64,000 nt of DNA, from positions 186,001 through 250,000 of the forward strand of contig NZ_JAPWHW010000001.1 in the NCBI RefSeq assembly GCF_028369135.1, given 5' to 3'. Under the pieces are notes generated by a model. That model saw only the letters and a program-made list of their open reading frames with translations, was not told where the DNA came from and ran no database searches. The DNA comes from Roseovarius sp. ZX-A-9 (GTDB lineage Bacteria > Pseudomonadota > Alphaproteobacteria > Rhodobacterales > Rhodobacteraceae). Within the stretch, counting starts at the first letter, position 1; every line of letters starts with the position of its first letter. Both the position numbers and the translations under genes were made by a program. Below are positions 26,798 to 34,717 of the stretch, piece by piece.

Positions 26798-27484
26798 TCA
26801 AAACCGGTAACGATGCAGCGTCCCCCCGTTGACACGCAACCATTTGCGCGGTGCCGCGTATCCGGGCAGCAGCTGATCAACCAGCGCCCAGAAGGCCGGT
26901 GAGTGGTTCATCTCCTGCAGATGCGCCACCTCATGCGCGGCGACATAGTCCAGCACTTCGGGCGGCGCGAGAATCAGCCGCCATGAATACATCAGCCCCG
27001 CATCCGCGGTGCAAGACCCCCAGCGCGAGCGCGTATCGCGCAGCGTGATCCGCCCGTAGCTGCGCCCCAGCGCCGCGGCGTGGCGGTCCGATGCGGCCAC
27101 CAGCCGTTCGCGCGCCAATGTCCGCAGCCAAGCCTGCACCCGCGCGGCCGCACTGTCCGGCGCGCCCGGCACCAGCAGACGGCCCTCTTCGGCCACCACA
27201 CGCCGGCCCGTGCCCGGCGCAATCGTCATTTCCTGACCTTCGACCGGCAGAACGGCGCCAATCGACACCTGCACTTCCGGCTCTTGCCGCATCAGTTGTT
27301 GCGCCAGCCAATCCTGCTTGGACCGGGCAAAATCCAGCCCCTCACGCTCCGGCAGACCGCGCGGCATGGTCAGCGTCACCCGCCCGTCCAGGCCCGACAC
27401 CCGCAGCGAAATACGCCGCGCCCGCGCCGAGCGCCGCAGCGTGACCGCGATCGGGGGGTTGCCGGGAAGAACGTGGTGGCCCAT
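26798..27484 (-). CDS. YgjP-like (M48/SprT-type) metallopeptidase
   Basis: A 228-residue protein of the YgjP/DUF45 family of zinc-dependent hydrolases. The zinc motif is in DYVAAHEVAHLQEMNHSPAFWALVDQLLPGY, giving HEVAH plus a downstream His. The preceding segment YGRITLRDTRSRWGSCTADAGLMYSWRLILAPPEVLD is a family signature. There is no signal peptide, so it is cytoplasmic. Physiological substrate unknown. It starts 39 bases upstream of the end of the GntR gene and may share a transcript with it. Confidence 0.9.
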   Translation of the reverse strand: MGHHVLPGNPPIAVTLRRSARARRISLRVSGLDGRVTLTMPRGLPEREGLDFARSKQDWLAQQLMRQEPEVQVSIGAVLPVEGQEMTIAPGTGRRVVAEEGRLLVPGAPDSAAARVQAWLRTLARERLVAASDRHAAALGRSYGRITLRDTRSRWGSCTADAGLMYSWRLILAPPEVLDYVAAHEVAHLQEMNHSPAFWALVDQLLPGYAAPRKWLRVNGGTLHRYRF

Positions 27485-27600
27485 ATGCTCTCCATGAAGC
27501 GATCAGCGGTGCTCAGGCCGCAAAGCCTTTGACACCTCCGCCCTGTTATGGCAGGGGACGCTGATTGCCCGCAAGGTTTGAAATGTGAGAGGGATCACCC

Positions 27601-27918
27601 ATGCCCAAAGAAGAATGGGGCGTCAAACGCGTCTGCCCGACCACTGGCCAGCGCTTTTACGACCTGAACAAAGATCCGATCATCAGCCCGTACACGGGTG
27701 AGGTCGTCGAAATGAACAACGGCAAGTCCCGTTCGATCAAAGCGGACGCTGAAGATGCCGAAACGAAGAAGCTGAAAGACGCCGACGATGTCGTGCTGGA
27801 TGACGACGATGATGTCGATGTCGATCTTGGCGACGACGTGCTGGAAGATGACGACGACACCGATGATGTCTCGCTCGACGACATCGCCGACGTCGCCACG
27901 AATGACGACGACAGCTGA
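27601..27918 (+). CDS. TIGR02300 (FYDLN-acid) family protein
   Basis: A 105-residue protein of an alphaproteobacterial family defined by its FYDLN motif. The N-terminal third is a zinc-ribbon-like conserved block, EEWGVKRVCPTTGQRFYDLNKDPIISPYTGEVVE. The rest, from about residue 60, is an extremely acidic tail of Asp with Val, Leu and Thr. GAGAGGG lies upstream. Function unknown; the acidic tail would suit binding to basic proteins. Its stop is followed by a long perfect palindrome. Confidence 0.9.
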   Translation: MPKEEWGVKRVCPTTGQRFYDLNKDPIISPYTGEVVEMNNGKSRSIKADAEDAETKKLKDADDVVLDDDDDVDVDLGDDVLEDDDDTDDVSLDDIADVATNDDDS

Positions 27919-27970
27919 CGACACTCGGGGGCGGGATTTTTCGCTTGATCCCGCCCGGCGACTTGCCTAA

Positions 27971-28015
27971 AGCGTTCCGGGATGTTGTTGGACCACGGCA
28001 ACATCCCGGAACGCT
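27971..28015 (+). terminator. Long perfect hairpin downstream of the FYDLN-acid gene
   Basis: AGCGTTCCGGGATGTTG (27971–27987) and CAACATCCCGGAACGCT (27999–28015) pair perfectly over 17 bp around an 11-base loop. There is no T run, so it may be a terminator of a GC-rich genome type or a repeat element. Confidence 0.5.
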
Positions 28016-28096
28016 CTGGAACAGAAAATGTCGCGGGCGTTTTGAAGTCAGGTTGCGCGTCAACTTGATCTTGAATCGCCGTGACAGGCGAAAAAC

Positions 28097-28172
<76 letters not shown>

Positions 28173-28261
28173 AATCCCACCCCAATTTCTGCGACGACCT
28201 GACAGGGCGCGACGCGTTCGCCCGCGATACGTGATCCGGCCCGGGATGGCAGCGATTTGCC

Positions 28262-28285
28262 CGCGATCCGCCTTCAGCGATCGCG
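28262..28285 (-). terminator. Weak hairpin after the SecA-like gene
   Basis: CGCGATC (28262–28268) pairs with GATCGCG (28279–28285) around a 10-base loop, 27 bases past the end of the last gene of the giant-protein operon. No U tract follows on the minus strand. Confidence 0.3.
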
Positions 28286-28311
28286 AATCACACATTAACA
28301 CCTGCCTGATT

Positions 28312-30318
28312 TCAGATGTTGTCCGGCCTGAAGCCCAGCGCCTTTTCCTGCTTGCGCGCGCGCCGAACCGTTTCGGCCCGGCGGCGAAGGCCACGACGTT
28401 CTGCCCGCCCTTGCGCAAGGTTCCGCAGCAACTCGGCCAGCGGCGAAGGCAGGCGGCCCGGCCAACGCGCTGTGATCCAGCCCAACAGACGGACCATACC
28501 GGGGGCCATGTCCGAAAACAGCGCATCCTCCAGCGACACATAGGCAGCGGCGGACCCGCGCTGACCCTGCCGCCCGGTGCGACCGATCAGCTGGCGGTCG
28601 ATCCGCGACGAGCCGTGGAATTCGGTCACGATGACATGCAGCCCACCCTCGGCCTCGACCTCTTTGGCGACGGGGATATCGGTGCCGCGCCCGGCCATGT
28701 TGGTGGCCACGGTGATGCGCCCCGGCTGCCCCGCTTGCGCCACGATCTCGGCTTCGTCCGCGTCCTGACGCGCATTCAGAACCACCGGCGTCTGTCCCGC
28801 CGCGCGCAGCCGTTCGGCGATCTCTTCCGACGCGGCAACCGACCGGGTACCGATCAGCACGGGCCGCCCCTGCGCCGCCATGCGCGCCGCGTCTCGTGCC
28901 ACCGCCTGCCACCGCCTGTCCGCGCGACCATAGAGCCTTGTGCGCGCCATCCGGCGGCGGCTCTGGCGATGGGTCGGCAGGCGCAGCACGGCGCGGCCAT
29001 GGCTCAGGCGCAATTCGCGTGCCACTTCGGACGCGGTGCCGGTCATACCGGCAAACCACAGGTAGCGCGCGAAAAACGTCTGATAGGTGATCTGCGCCAG
29101 CGTTTCGCGCATGCCAGAACGTTCCACCCGCTCCTTGGCCTCGATCATCTGGTGCAGCCCGCTCTGCCATTGTCGGTCTGCCATCACCCGACCGGTGAAT
29201 TCATCGACGATGGCAAGGCCCTCATCGGTCAGGATGTAATGCTCGTCCCGCTTGTAGAGGTGCAGCGCCGACAGCGCCTGCACCATCGCTTCGCGCCGGG
29301 CGGTTTCTGCCACCAGCGCGGGCGTGGGCGGCACCAACCCCGCCAGCACGTCGTCGGCGGGCGGCAGCAGGCGCACGCGGCGCGCCTTGCGGTCCAGGTG
29401 GTAATGCGTGCCCTCCTCCAGCGTGTCGGCCAGCGCCAGCATCACATCATCCGCAGCGCGTTCCGCATCTCCGCCGGGGCGTTCGGCAGTGATGATCAGT
29501 GGCGTCTGCGCCTCGTCGATCAGGATGCTGTCAACCTCGTCGATCACCGCGAATCCCAGCCCCCGCGTCAGAATCCTCGCCGCGTCGCGCCCTCCGTCGC
29601 GGCCCAGCATGCGCCGCGACAGGGTGGCCAGAGCCGTGCGGTCATTCCCCATCGCCAGCCGGTCGCGCAGATAGTCGAAGGCTATGTCGGAATTGGTGGA
29701 AAATACCACATCGGAATCGTAGATCGCCGGCCGCAGGTGATGCTCGGTTTCCTCGGTGATGACGCCAAAGCTCAGCCCCAGCGCTTCCAGCACCGGGGCC
29801 AGCGTTTCGGCATCGCGCGTAGCCAGATAGGGGTTGACCGTGATCACATGCACCGGCGTGCCGGTGAGGGCCACCAGAACGGCGGGGATCAGGGTGGTGA
29901 TCGTCTTGCCCTCGCCTGTGGCCATCTCGACGATACGGCCCCGCGTCAGCGCCAGCCCGCCGGTGATCTGCACCGGATGATGCCGCATCTGCCGTTTGCG
30001 CCATGTCATCTCGCGCACCCCCGCGGCGGCGATGCGCATCGGACGCCCTTTCAGGCCTTGGGCCAACAGCAGCGGGGCCTGCGCGCGTATCTCTGCCACC
30101 AATTCTGCGTCATCGAGCGCGGCCAGTTCTTCGCCAATGCGCATCACGTCGCGCGTCTCCAGCCAGCTGCGCAAACCCGGCCCGGTGGTGGCCCGGCGCA
30201 GATACGACAGCACTGTCAGCACCACCTCGTCCGAGCGCTTGGGCGGGATCGGCCGCCGCTCCGGCTCTGCGGTATCGGCGCGCTCGGGCGTCACCCATGG
30301 GCGCGCGGCGTCAGACAT
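28312..30318 (-). CDS. SecA-like preprotein translocase ATPase without C-terminal third
   Basis: A 668-residue SecA paralogue; housekeeping SecA has about 900. The motor domains are complete: the segment HPVQITGGLALTRGRIVEMATGEGKT with Walker A at residues 134–139, VNPYLATRDAE, the crosslinking-domain entry VVFSTNSDIAFDYLRD, VIDEVDSILIDEAQTPLIIT (Walker B, about 258–276), WFAGMTGTASE, VLIGTRSVAASEEIAERL, VATNMAGRGTDI and the arginine-finger motif QLIGRTGRQGQRG (576–588). It stops some 70 residues later in an Arg-rich tail, so the helical scaffold/wing part and the zinc-binding SecB tail are absent. Its ATG overlaps the end of the M50 fusion gene by 8 bases. The inferred role is motor for export of the giant protein of the same operon. 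Confidence 0.88.
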   Translation of the reverse strand: MSDAARPWVTPERADTAEPERRPIPPKRSDEVVLTVLSYLRRATTGPGLRSWLETRDVMRIGEELAALDDAELVAEIRAQAPLLLAQGLKGRPMRIAAAGVREMTWRKRQMRHHPVQITGGLALTRGRIVEMATGEGKTITTLIPAVLVALTGTPVHVITVNPYLATRDAETLAPVLEALGLSFGVITEETEHHLRPAIYDSDVVFSTNSDIAFDYLRDRLAMGNDRTALATLSRRMLGRDGGRDAARILTRGLGFAVIDEVDSILIDEAQTPLIITAERPGGDAERAADDVMLALADTLEEGTHYHLDRKARRVRLLPPADDVLAGLVPPTPALVAETARREAMVQALSALHLYKRDEHYILTDEGLAIVDEFTGRVMADRQWQSGLHQMIEAKERVERSGMRETLAQITYQTFFARYLWFAGMTGTASEVARELRLSHGRAVLRLPTHRQSRRRMARTRLYGRADRRWQAVARDAARMAAQGRPVLIGTRSVAASEEIAERLRAAGQTPVVLNARQDADEAEIVAQAGQPGRITVATNMAGRGTDIPVAKEVEAEGGLHVIVTEFHGSSRIDRQLIGRTGRQGQRGSAAAYVSLEDALFSDMAPGMVRLLGWITARWPGRLPSPLAELLRNLAQGRAERRGLRRRAETVRRARKQEKALGFRPDNI

Positions 30319-32464
30319 CGAACGCCCGCAGGAACAGCGCACGCACCTCGCGCGCGACGCGCACCGCCAGCGACTTAGGCGCAAATGCCAGCCGCACATG
30401 GGCGCGCATGCCATAAGCCGGGCGCGGCGCACCATCGGGCAGCCCCAGGTCCAGCTGAAAGATCTGCCTGGCGCTGCGCAGTGGCCCGTCGCCGCCCGGA
30501 ACTGTCGCGAAGGTTCCGCCACCATCCAGCGCCAGCACCGGCGAAGGCAGCACATCACCGCCCGCGGGCACCTGCCGCAAAATGCTGGCGGACAGGATCA
30601 CATCCGGGCTATCGGCAAAGCGCAACTCGATCCCGCGTATTTCGCGGCTCATCAGCGTCGCCAGATCCTGCGGAATCGCCACGCGAATGACCGGTTCGGC
30701 GTCCGGCAATACATGCCCGATCACCGCGCCCCGGGCAAAGAACCGACCTTCCAGCCCGGTGGTCATCGGTAGGTTCAGCTGCCCGGGCAATGCTGCTGTC
30801 ACCTGCAATTGCGCCAACCGGGCATTGGCGTCGTCGCGGGCGATGCGCGCCTCGCGGACCCGGTCGCGGAATTTCGCGGCGCTGGCGCGATCCTTGGCGC
30901 GGGCGGCGGCATATTGCGCCTCGGCCTTGGCCAAGCGTGCGCCGCGCACCCGCGCCTCGGCTTCCAGATCGGGGGCCGCCACGGTGAAGAGCGGCGCGCC
31001 CAGCGCCACGCGGTCCCCGTGCGCTGCCTGCTGGGCGGTGATGCGGCCCGCTTGCGGCGCGCGCAGAATCGCCTCATCAGGCAGCCATACGACGCCCTGT
31101 ACTACCGCGTAATGCGGCAATGGCAGCGCAAAGAGCAACCCGCCAAGGACCACCACCGCCGCCCCCGCCCCCAGCACCGCGCGTTGTCCGACGCTCTGGA
31201 TACGCGGATCGGTCAGCCCCTTGTGCGCGGTCTTCAGCACCGGCCAGACCAGCATCAGCGACACCGACCACAGCGCCAGCAACACACCCACAAGCCGGTA
31301 GGTGGTGGCGATAAAGAGCGCGATGGTGATCGAGATGAAGATCCGGTAGGCGAACGCGGCAGGCGGGTAGAGCGCGAACCAAAGCCTCTCCCAGCCGCCG
31401 ATCTGCATACGGGTGCGCGCCCGCTCTCCGGTGCCAAGAAGATAAACGCGCACGACCTCACCCCACCATTCATTGCCGCGCTTGGCCATGTTGGGGATCT
31501 CGATGATATCGCACAGGACATGGTAGCCGTCGAACTTGAGCAGCGGATTGCCATTGACCGCCAGCGTCGACAGGCCGGAAATCACCATGGTGTTGAACAG
31601 CACCGTGCGCACCATCCCCGGCTCTGCCTGCGTCCAGAGGAACAAGGCAATGCTCGCGATGACCAGTTCGACAACGACACCGGCGCCAGCCACCGCCGCG
31701 CGGTCCCATTTGGACGGGAAGGAAAGCGAGGCCGACGCCTCGACATAGGGGATCGGATAGAAGGCGATGAACATCAGCCCCATTTCGTGCACTTCGCCGC
31801 CCCGACCGCGCACGGTGACACCGTGGCCGATCTCGTGCACCGCCTTGACGACGGGATAGATCAGCGCAATCAGCGCCAGGTTTTCAAGGTCCAGAAACCC
31901 TTCCAGCCCGCGCGCCGTCAGCGCCTGCCAGTGCAGCGGTAGCACCACCAGCGCAGCGACGATGATCACCAGCGCGCTCAGCCACCAAAGTGCGCGGGGT
32001 ACCGCGCCCATCGCGGATGAAAGCGCTTTCAGAAACTTGTCCGGGTCGATCAGCGGCAGGGTGATCGACGCCGGGTTCAGCAGCAGTTTCTTCCATTTTT
32101 GGATACGATCCTTGTCGCGCCGCTCCAGCAGATCATCCAGCAGCGGCGTCTCGGCGTTGTCCAGCAGGTCCGACTGGTGCAACTGGCTCAGCAGGCGGAC
32201 GATTTCGTCCTGCGTCGGCGCGTCTTCGGCCAGCCGCGTGGTCAGTTCTTCCCAGATATCCTCGACTGACCGCACGCCATCCAGCCGCCCGGCGACCTCT
32301 TGGGCGGCCGGGGTCAGGCGGTGCACCTTGGTCCCGGTGCTGTCGGTCAGCACATACCACGGCTGACCCAGATAGATGTGCCGGATGACCCGCACATCAC
32401 GGCGCAGGCGCGGGCGCGCGGCGCTGATCCGGTACCAGTCATTAGAGCGGTGCGTGTCCGACAT
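30311..32464 (-). CDS. PqqD-like/M50 site-2 protease/HlyD-type fusion membrane protein
   Basis: A 717-residue three-part protein. Residues about 25–115 resemble a PqqD-type winged helix (IYLGQPWYVLTDSTGTKVHRL, then VRSVEDIWEEL), which in other systems grips peptide leaders. Residues about 155–450 form a polytopic membrane domain with the site-2 protease zinc motif HEIGH (210–214) and the partner motif NPLLKFDGYH (307–316, Asp312). Residues about 455–700 are a HlyD-like periplasmic adaptor: lipoyl half (LRAPQAGRITAQQAAHGDRV), a coiled hairpin about 497–555, and a beta barrel. The ATG shares one base with the preceding stop (TGATG). I infer recognition, intramembrane processing and adaptor functions in one polypeptide; the substrate would be the giant protein. 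Confidence 0.85.
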   Translation of the reverse strand: MSDTHRSNDWYRISAARPRLRRDVRVIRHIYLGQPWYVLTDSTGTKVHRLTPAAQEVAGRLDGVRSVEDIWEELTTRLAEDAPTQDEIVRLLSQLHQSDLLDNAETPLLDDLLERRDKDRIQKWKKLLLNPASITLPLIDPDKFLKALSSAMGAVPRALWWLSALVIIVAALVVLPLHWQALTARGLEGFLDLENLALIALIYPVVKAVHEIGHGVTVRGRGGEVHEMGLMFIAFYPIPYVEASASLSFPSKWDRAAVAGAGVVVELVIASIALFLWTQAEPGMVRTVLFNTMVISGLSTLAVNGNPLLKFDGYHVLCDIIEIPNMAKRGNEWWGEVVRVYLLGTGERARTRMQIGGWERLWFALYPPAAFAYRIFISITIALFIATTYRLVGVLLALWSVSLMLVWPVLKTAHKGLTDPRIQSVGQRAVLGAGAAVVVLGGLLFALPLPHYAVVQGVVWLPDEAILRAPQAGRITAQQAAHGDRVALGAPLFTVAAPDLEAEARVRGARLAKAEAQYAAARAKDRASAAKFRDRVREARIARDDANARLAQLQVTAALPGQLNLPMTTGLEGRFFARGAVIGHVLPDAEPVIRVAIPQDLATLMSREIRGIELRFADSPDVILSASILRQVPAGGDVLPSPVLALDGGGTFATVPGGDGPLRSARQIFQLDLGLPDGAPRPAYGMRAHVRLAFAPKSLAVRVAREVRALFLRAFDV

Positions 32465-34338
32465 CAGGGCACCCAGCGCCACAGCAGCAGTTTCGCACGC
32501 ACCAGCGAGCCACGCAGCCAGGCATGCGCGAGGCTGGTGGAACCCGCTTCGATCTTGGCCACGCCCTGCAATCCGGGACGCAGCCCGGCGGGCGGATCGG
32601 TGACAAGCGCCTCGATCCGAAACCGGTTTTCACCCTCACCGGGGTCCGACACGGCGGCGATGGATTGCACCGAAAAGGGCACCGGGTCATCCGGCAGGCC
32701 CGCCAGCACGGCACGCCCCACCTGCCCCGACTGCACCAGCCCGAGGTCATACTCGCTGACATCGATACGCAGCCGCCAGCCGTCCTGCCGCGCCACCTCG
32801 AACAGGGTATCGCCCCGGCTGACCGGCGCGCCGATCCGCTGGCTCAGATCGCCCGACACGATCAACCCGGCTATGGGCGCGGTGATGCTCAGCCGCGCCA
32901 GCCGCGCGGCCGTCAGGTCGGCGGCGGCCAGTGCCTCGCTCAGGTCGGCGTTGGCGACGGCGGCGGCAGCGCGATCCCCCTCGGCCAGCGCCTCTCGCAG
33001 GGCTTGGCGCGCTTCGCCTATGCGCGCGGTCGCAGCGGCGGCCTCAAGCTCCAGATCGCTGGAGTCGAGCCGCGCCAGCAGATCGCCCGCCCGCACCTGC
33101 TGGCCCGCTCGCGCCGGGGCCTCGGCCAGAAACCCGTCAACCGGGGCCACGGCGGCCTGCTGCTCGGCCCCCTCGACAGTGGCATCGGCACGCACCCGCA
33201 GATCGGTCTGGATCAACATTGGCAGCCCCAGCGCCAGCACCACGCCAATCGCCCCCAGCGCCAGCGCCGGGCGGCGCCCCAATACCGCGCTCAGGCCCCG
33301 GCCCGCCCAATCGCGCAACCGCCCGGACACCAAACGGCGTTCGTCGTACTTGGCCTTCAGCAGCGGGGCCAGCGCCGCGGCGACCAAGCGCAGCTCATCC
33401 TGCGTGCCCTCGGCCAGCGCCACCGCCTCGTCGCCCTCGCGCCGCCGCTCCAGCAGCAACACGCCGACCGCCTGCCCACGCACCAGCAGCGGCGCCGAGA
33501 TCAGCGCACCGGCCCCCAGATCGCGCGCCAGCGCCCGGTGGGCGACGTCAATCATCTGCCGTGCGCCCTCGCGTGTGGGCCAGACGACGCAGCCCGCCTG
33601 CGCCACTGCCTCGTCCATCGCCGCCTCATAGGCCGCGACCGCTTCGGTCCGCTTGTCAAAGGCGGCGACCCGGCTCAGCGCCTCCAGCCGCACGCGGCCA
33701 CGCCGCAACATGCCGATGGCCGCGATGTCGAACCCGGTCAGATCCGGGATCGCGTTGACCAGCGCCAGTGCCGCGCCGTCGAACCGCGCGTGTGCATCGC
33801 AGGCAGCCAGCAGGTCGGTCAGCAATTGTGCGCTGCTGGCCTGTTTGCGCCCCAGTGTCGCTTGCCCCTGCATCAGCCGCGCCTCGATCCAGCCGCAGGA
33901 CCAGTGCAACTCTCGCATCAGCGCACGCATTGCCGCACCGTCAGGGTGCTTTGTCAGCGACAGCACCAAAATCCCCTGCACGATACCACCACTATCGATG
34001 GGATATCCCAGCAAGGTATGATCTTCGCGGCGTTGCAACAGCGGCTCCGGCTTGCGCAACAGCGCCTCGGCCAGCGTCACATAGGCGTCGGTCTGATCCT
34101 CGGCCACCTGCCAGAGCGCCGCCACGCCCAGCCGCCCGCCATCGCCGCGCAGAAAGAGCACGCCGCCCTCGGCCCCGGCGATCCGGTCGGCGGCAATCGC
34201 CAGCCAGCCGGCAAGATATGCCGCACCATCAGATGGATCGAGAAAGGCGCGCCACGGGTCGGCGGGCGCGGCGACGACAGGCGTCTGGATGCCGTCATCG
34301 GGTTGCGCCCGATCCTGGGTTTTGCCCTGGTCCTGCAA
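32464..34338 (-). CDS. GAF-like domain and HlyD-type periplasmic adaptor protein
   Basis: A 624-residue protein. Two GAF-like regions occupy about residues 40–155 and 170–330 on the cytoplasmic side (second one with GALISAPLLVRGQAVGVLLLERRR). One transmembrane segment follows at about 358–377 (ALALGAIGVVLALGLPMLI). The periplasmic part is a membrane-fusion protein: VAPVDGFLAEAPARAGQQVRAGDLLARLD, a long Ala-rich helical hairpin (430–480), LSITAPIAGLIVSGDLSQRIG, and a barrel ending GLRPGLQGVAKIE. Type I secretion adaptors normally lack a large cytoplasmic sensor. The gene lies 7 bases after the DUF3467 stop. It probably links the inner membrane machine to an outer membrane channel, with ligand control through GAF. 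Confidence 0.85.
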   Translation of the reverse strand: MQDQGKTQDRAQPDDGIQTPVVAAPADPWRAFLDPSDGAAYLAGWLAIAADRIAGAEGGVLFLRGDGGRLGVAALWQVAEDQTDAYVTLAEALLRKPEPLLQRREDHTLLGYPIDSGGIVQGILVLSLTKHPDGAAMRALMRELHWSCGWIEARLMQGQATLGRKQASSAQLLTDLLAACDAHARFDGAALALVNAIPDLTGFDIAAIGMLRRGRVRLEALSRVAAFDKRTEAVAAYEAAMDEAVAQAGCVVWPTREGARQMIDVAHRALARDLGAGALISAPLLVRGQAVGVLLLERRREGDEAVALAEGTQDELRLVAAALAPLLKAKYDERRLVSGRLRDWAGRGLSAVLGRRPALALGAIGVVLALGLPMLIQTDLRVRADATVEGAEQQAAVAPVDGFLAEAPARAGQQVRAGDLLARLDSSDLELEAAAATARIGEARQALREALAEGDRAAAAVANADLSEALAAADLTAARLARLSITAPIAGLIVSGDLSQRIGAPVSRGDTLFEVARQDGWRLRIDVSEYDLGLVQSGQVGRAVLAGLPDDPVPFSVQSIAAVSDPGEGENRFRIEALVTDPPAGLRPGLQGVAKIEAGSTSLAHAWLRGSLVRAKLLLWRWVP

Positions 34339-34345
34339 AGCGGGG

Positions 34346-34717
34346 TCAGTCCTTCAAGGAACCGTAACGTCCCTCGTATTCGTCGATCAACTCGTTGAGA
34401 ACCTCGCGCAGTTTGCTCGCTGCATGTGGGCTCATGATAACCCGGTGCGCAATCTCGATCTCCAGATCGCCATCGGTCCGGTCCCAGCTCTGGTTGAGGC
34501 CAAAGTTGATGACCACCTCCTCGCGGGTCGAGGTGGCGTTGCAGACGTTGCAATAAGAGCTTTTCATCCGGCTGGTATCCAGCTTGACCCGCCGTTCCGT
34601 TGCCACGGGTTCGGGGGGTGGTGTCGGCTCCGGCTTGACGGCTTTGGCTTTGGTCGCCTTGGCCGGTTTCGTGCTGGTGTTTTTCTGGTTGTTTGACTGG
34701 CCGTTCTTCTGGGTCAT
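34346..34717 (-). CDS. DUF3467 family protein
   Basis: A 123-residue soluble protein. The first 40 residues are a Lys/Pro/Thr-rich disordered tail. The rest is the DUF3467 domain: KSSYCNVCNATSTREEVVINFG (about 52–73), QSWDRTDGDLEIEIAHRVIMSPHAASKLREVLNELIDEYE. The fold is unknown to me; the domain is small and predicted to be beta-beta-alpha with a C-terminal helix. Its ATG overlaps the stop of the giant gene (34714–34717), which suggests tightly coupled synthesis and a possible role as chaperone or regulator of the giant protein. That role is inference from context only. Confidence 0.85.
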   Translation of the reverse strand: MTQKNGQSNNQKNTSTKPAKATKAKAVKPEPTPPPEPVATERRVKLDTSRMKSSYCNVCNATSTREEVVINFGLNQSWDRTDGDLEIEIAHRVIMSPHAASKLREVLNELIDEYEGRYGSLKD

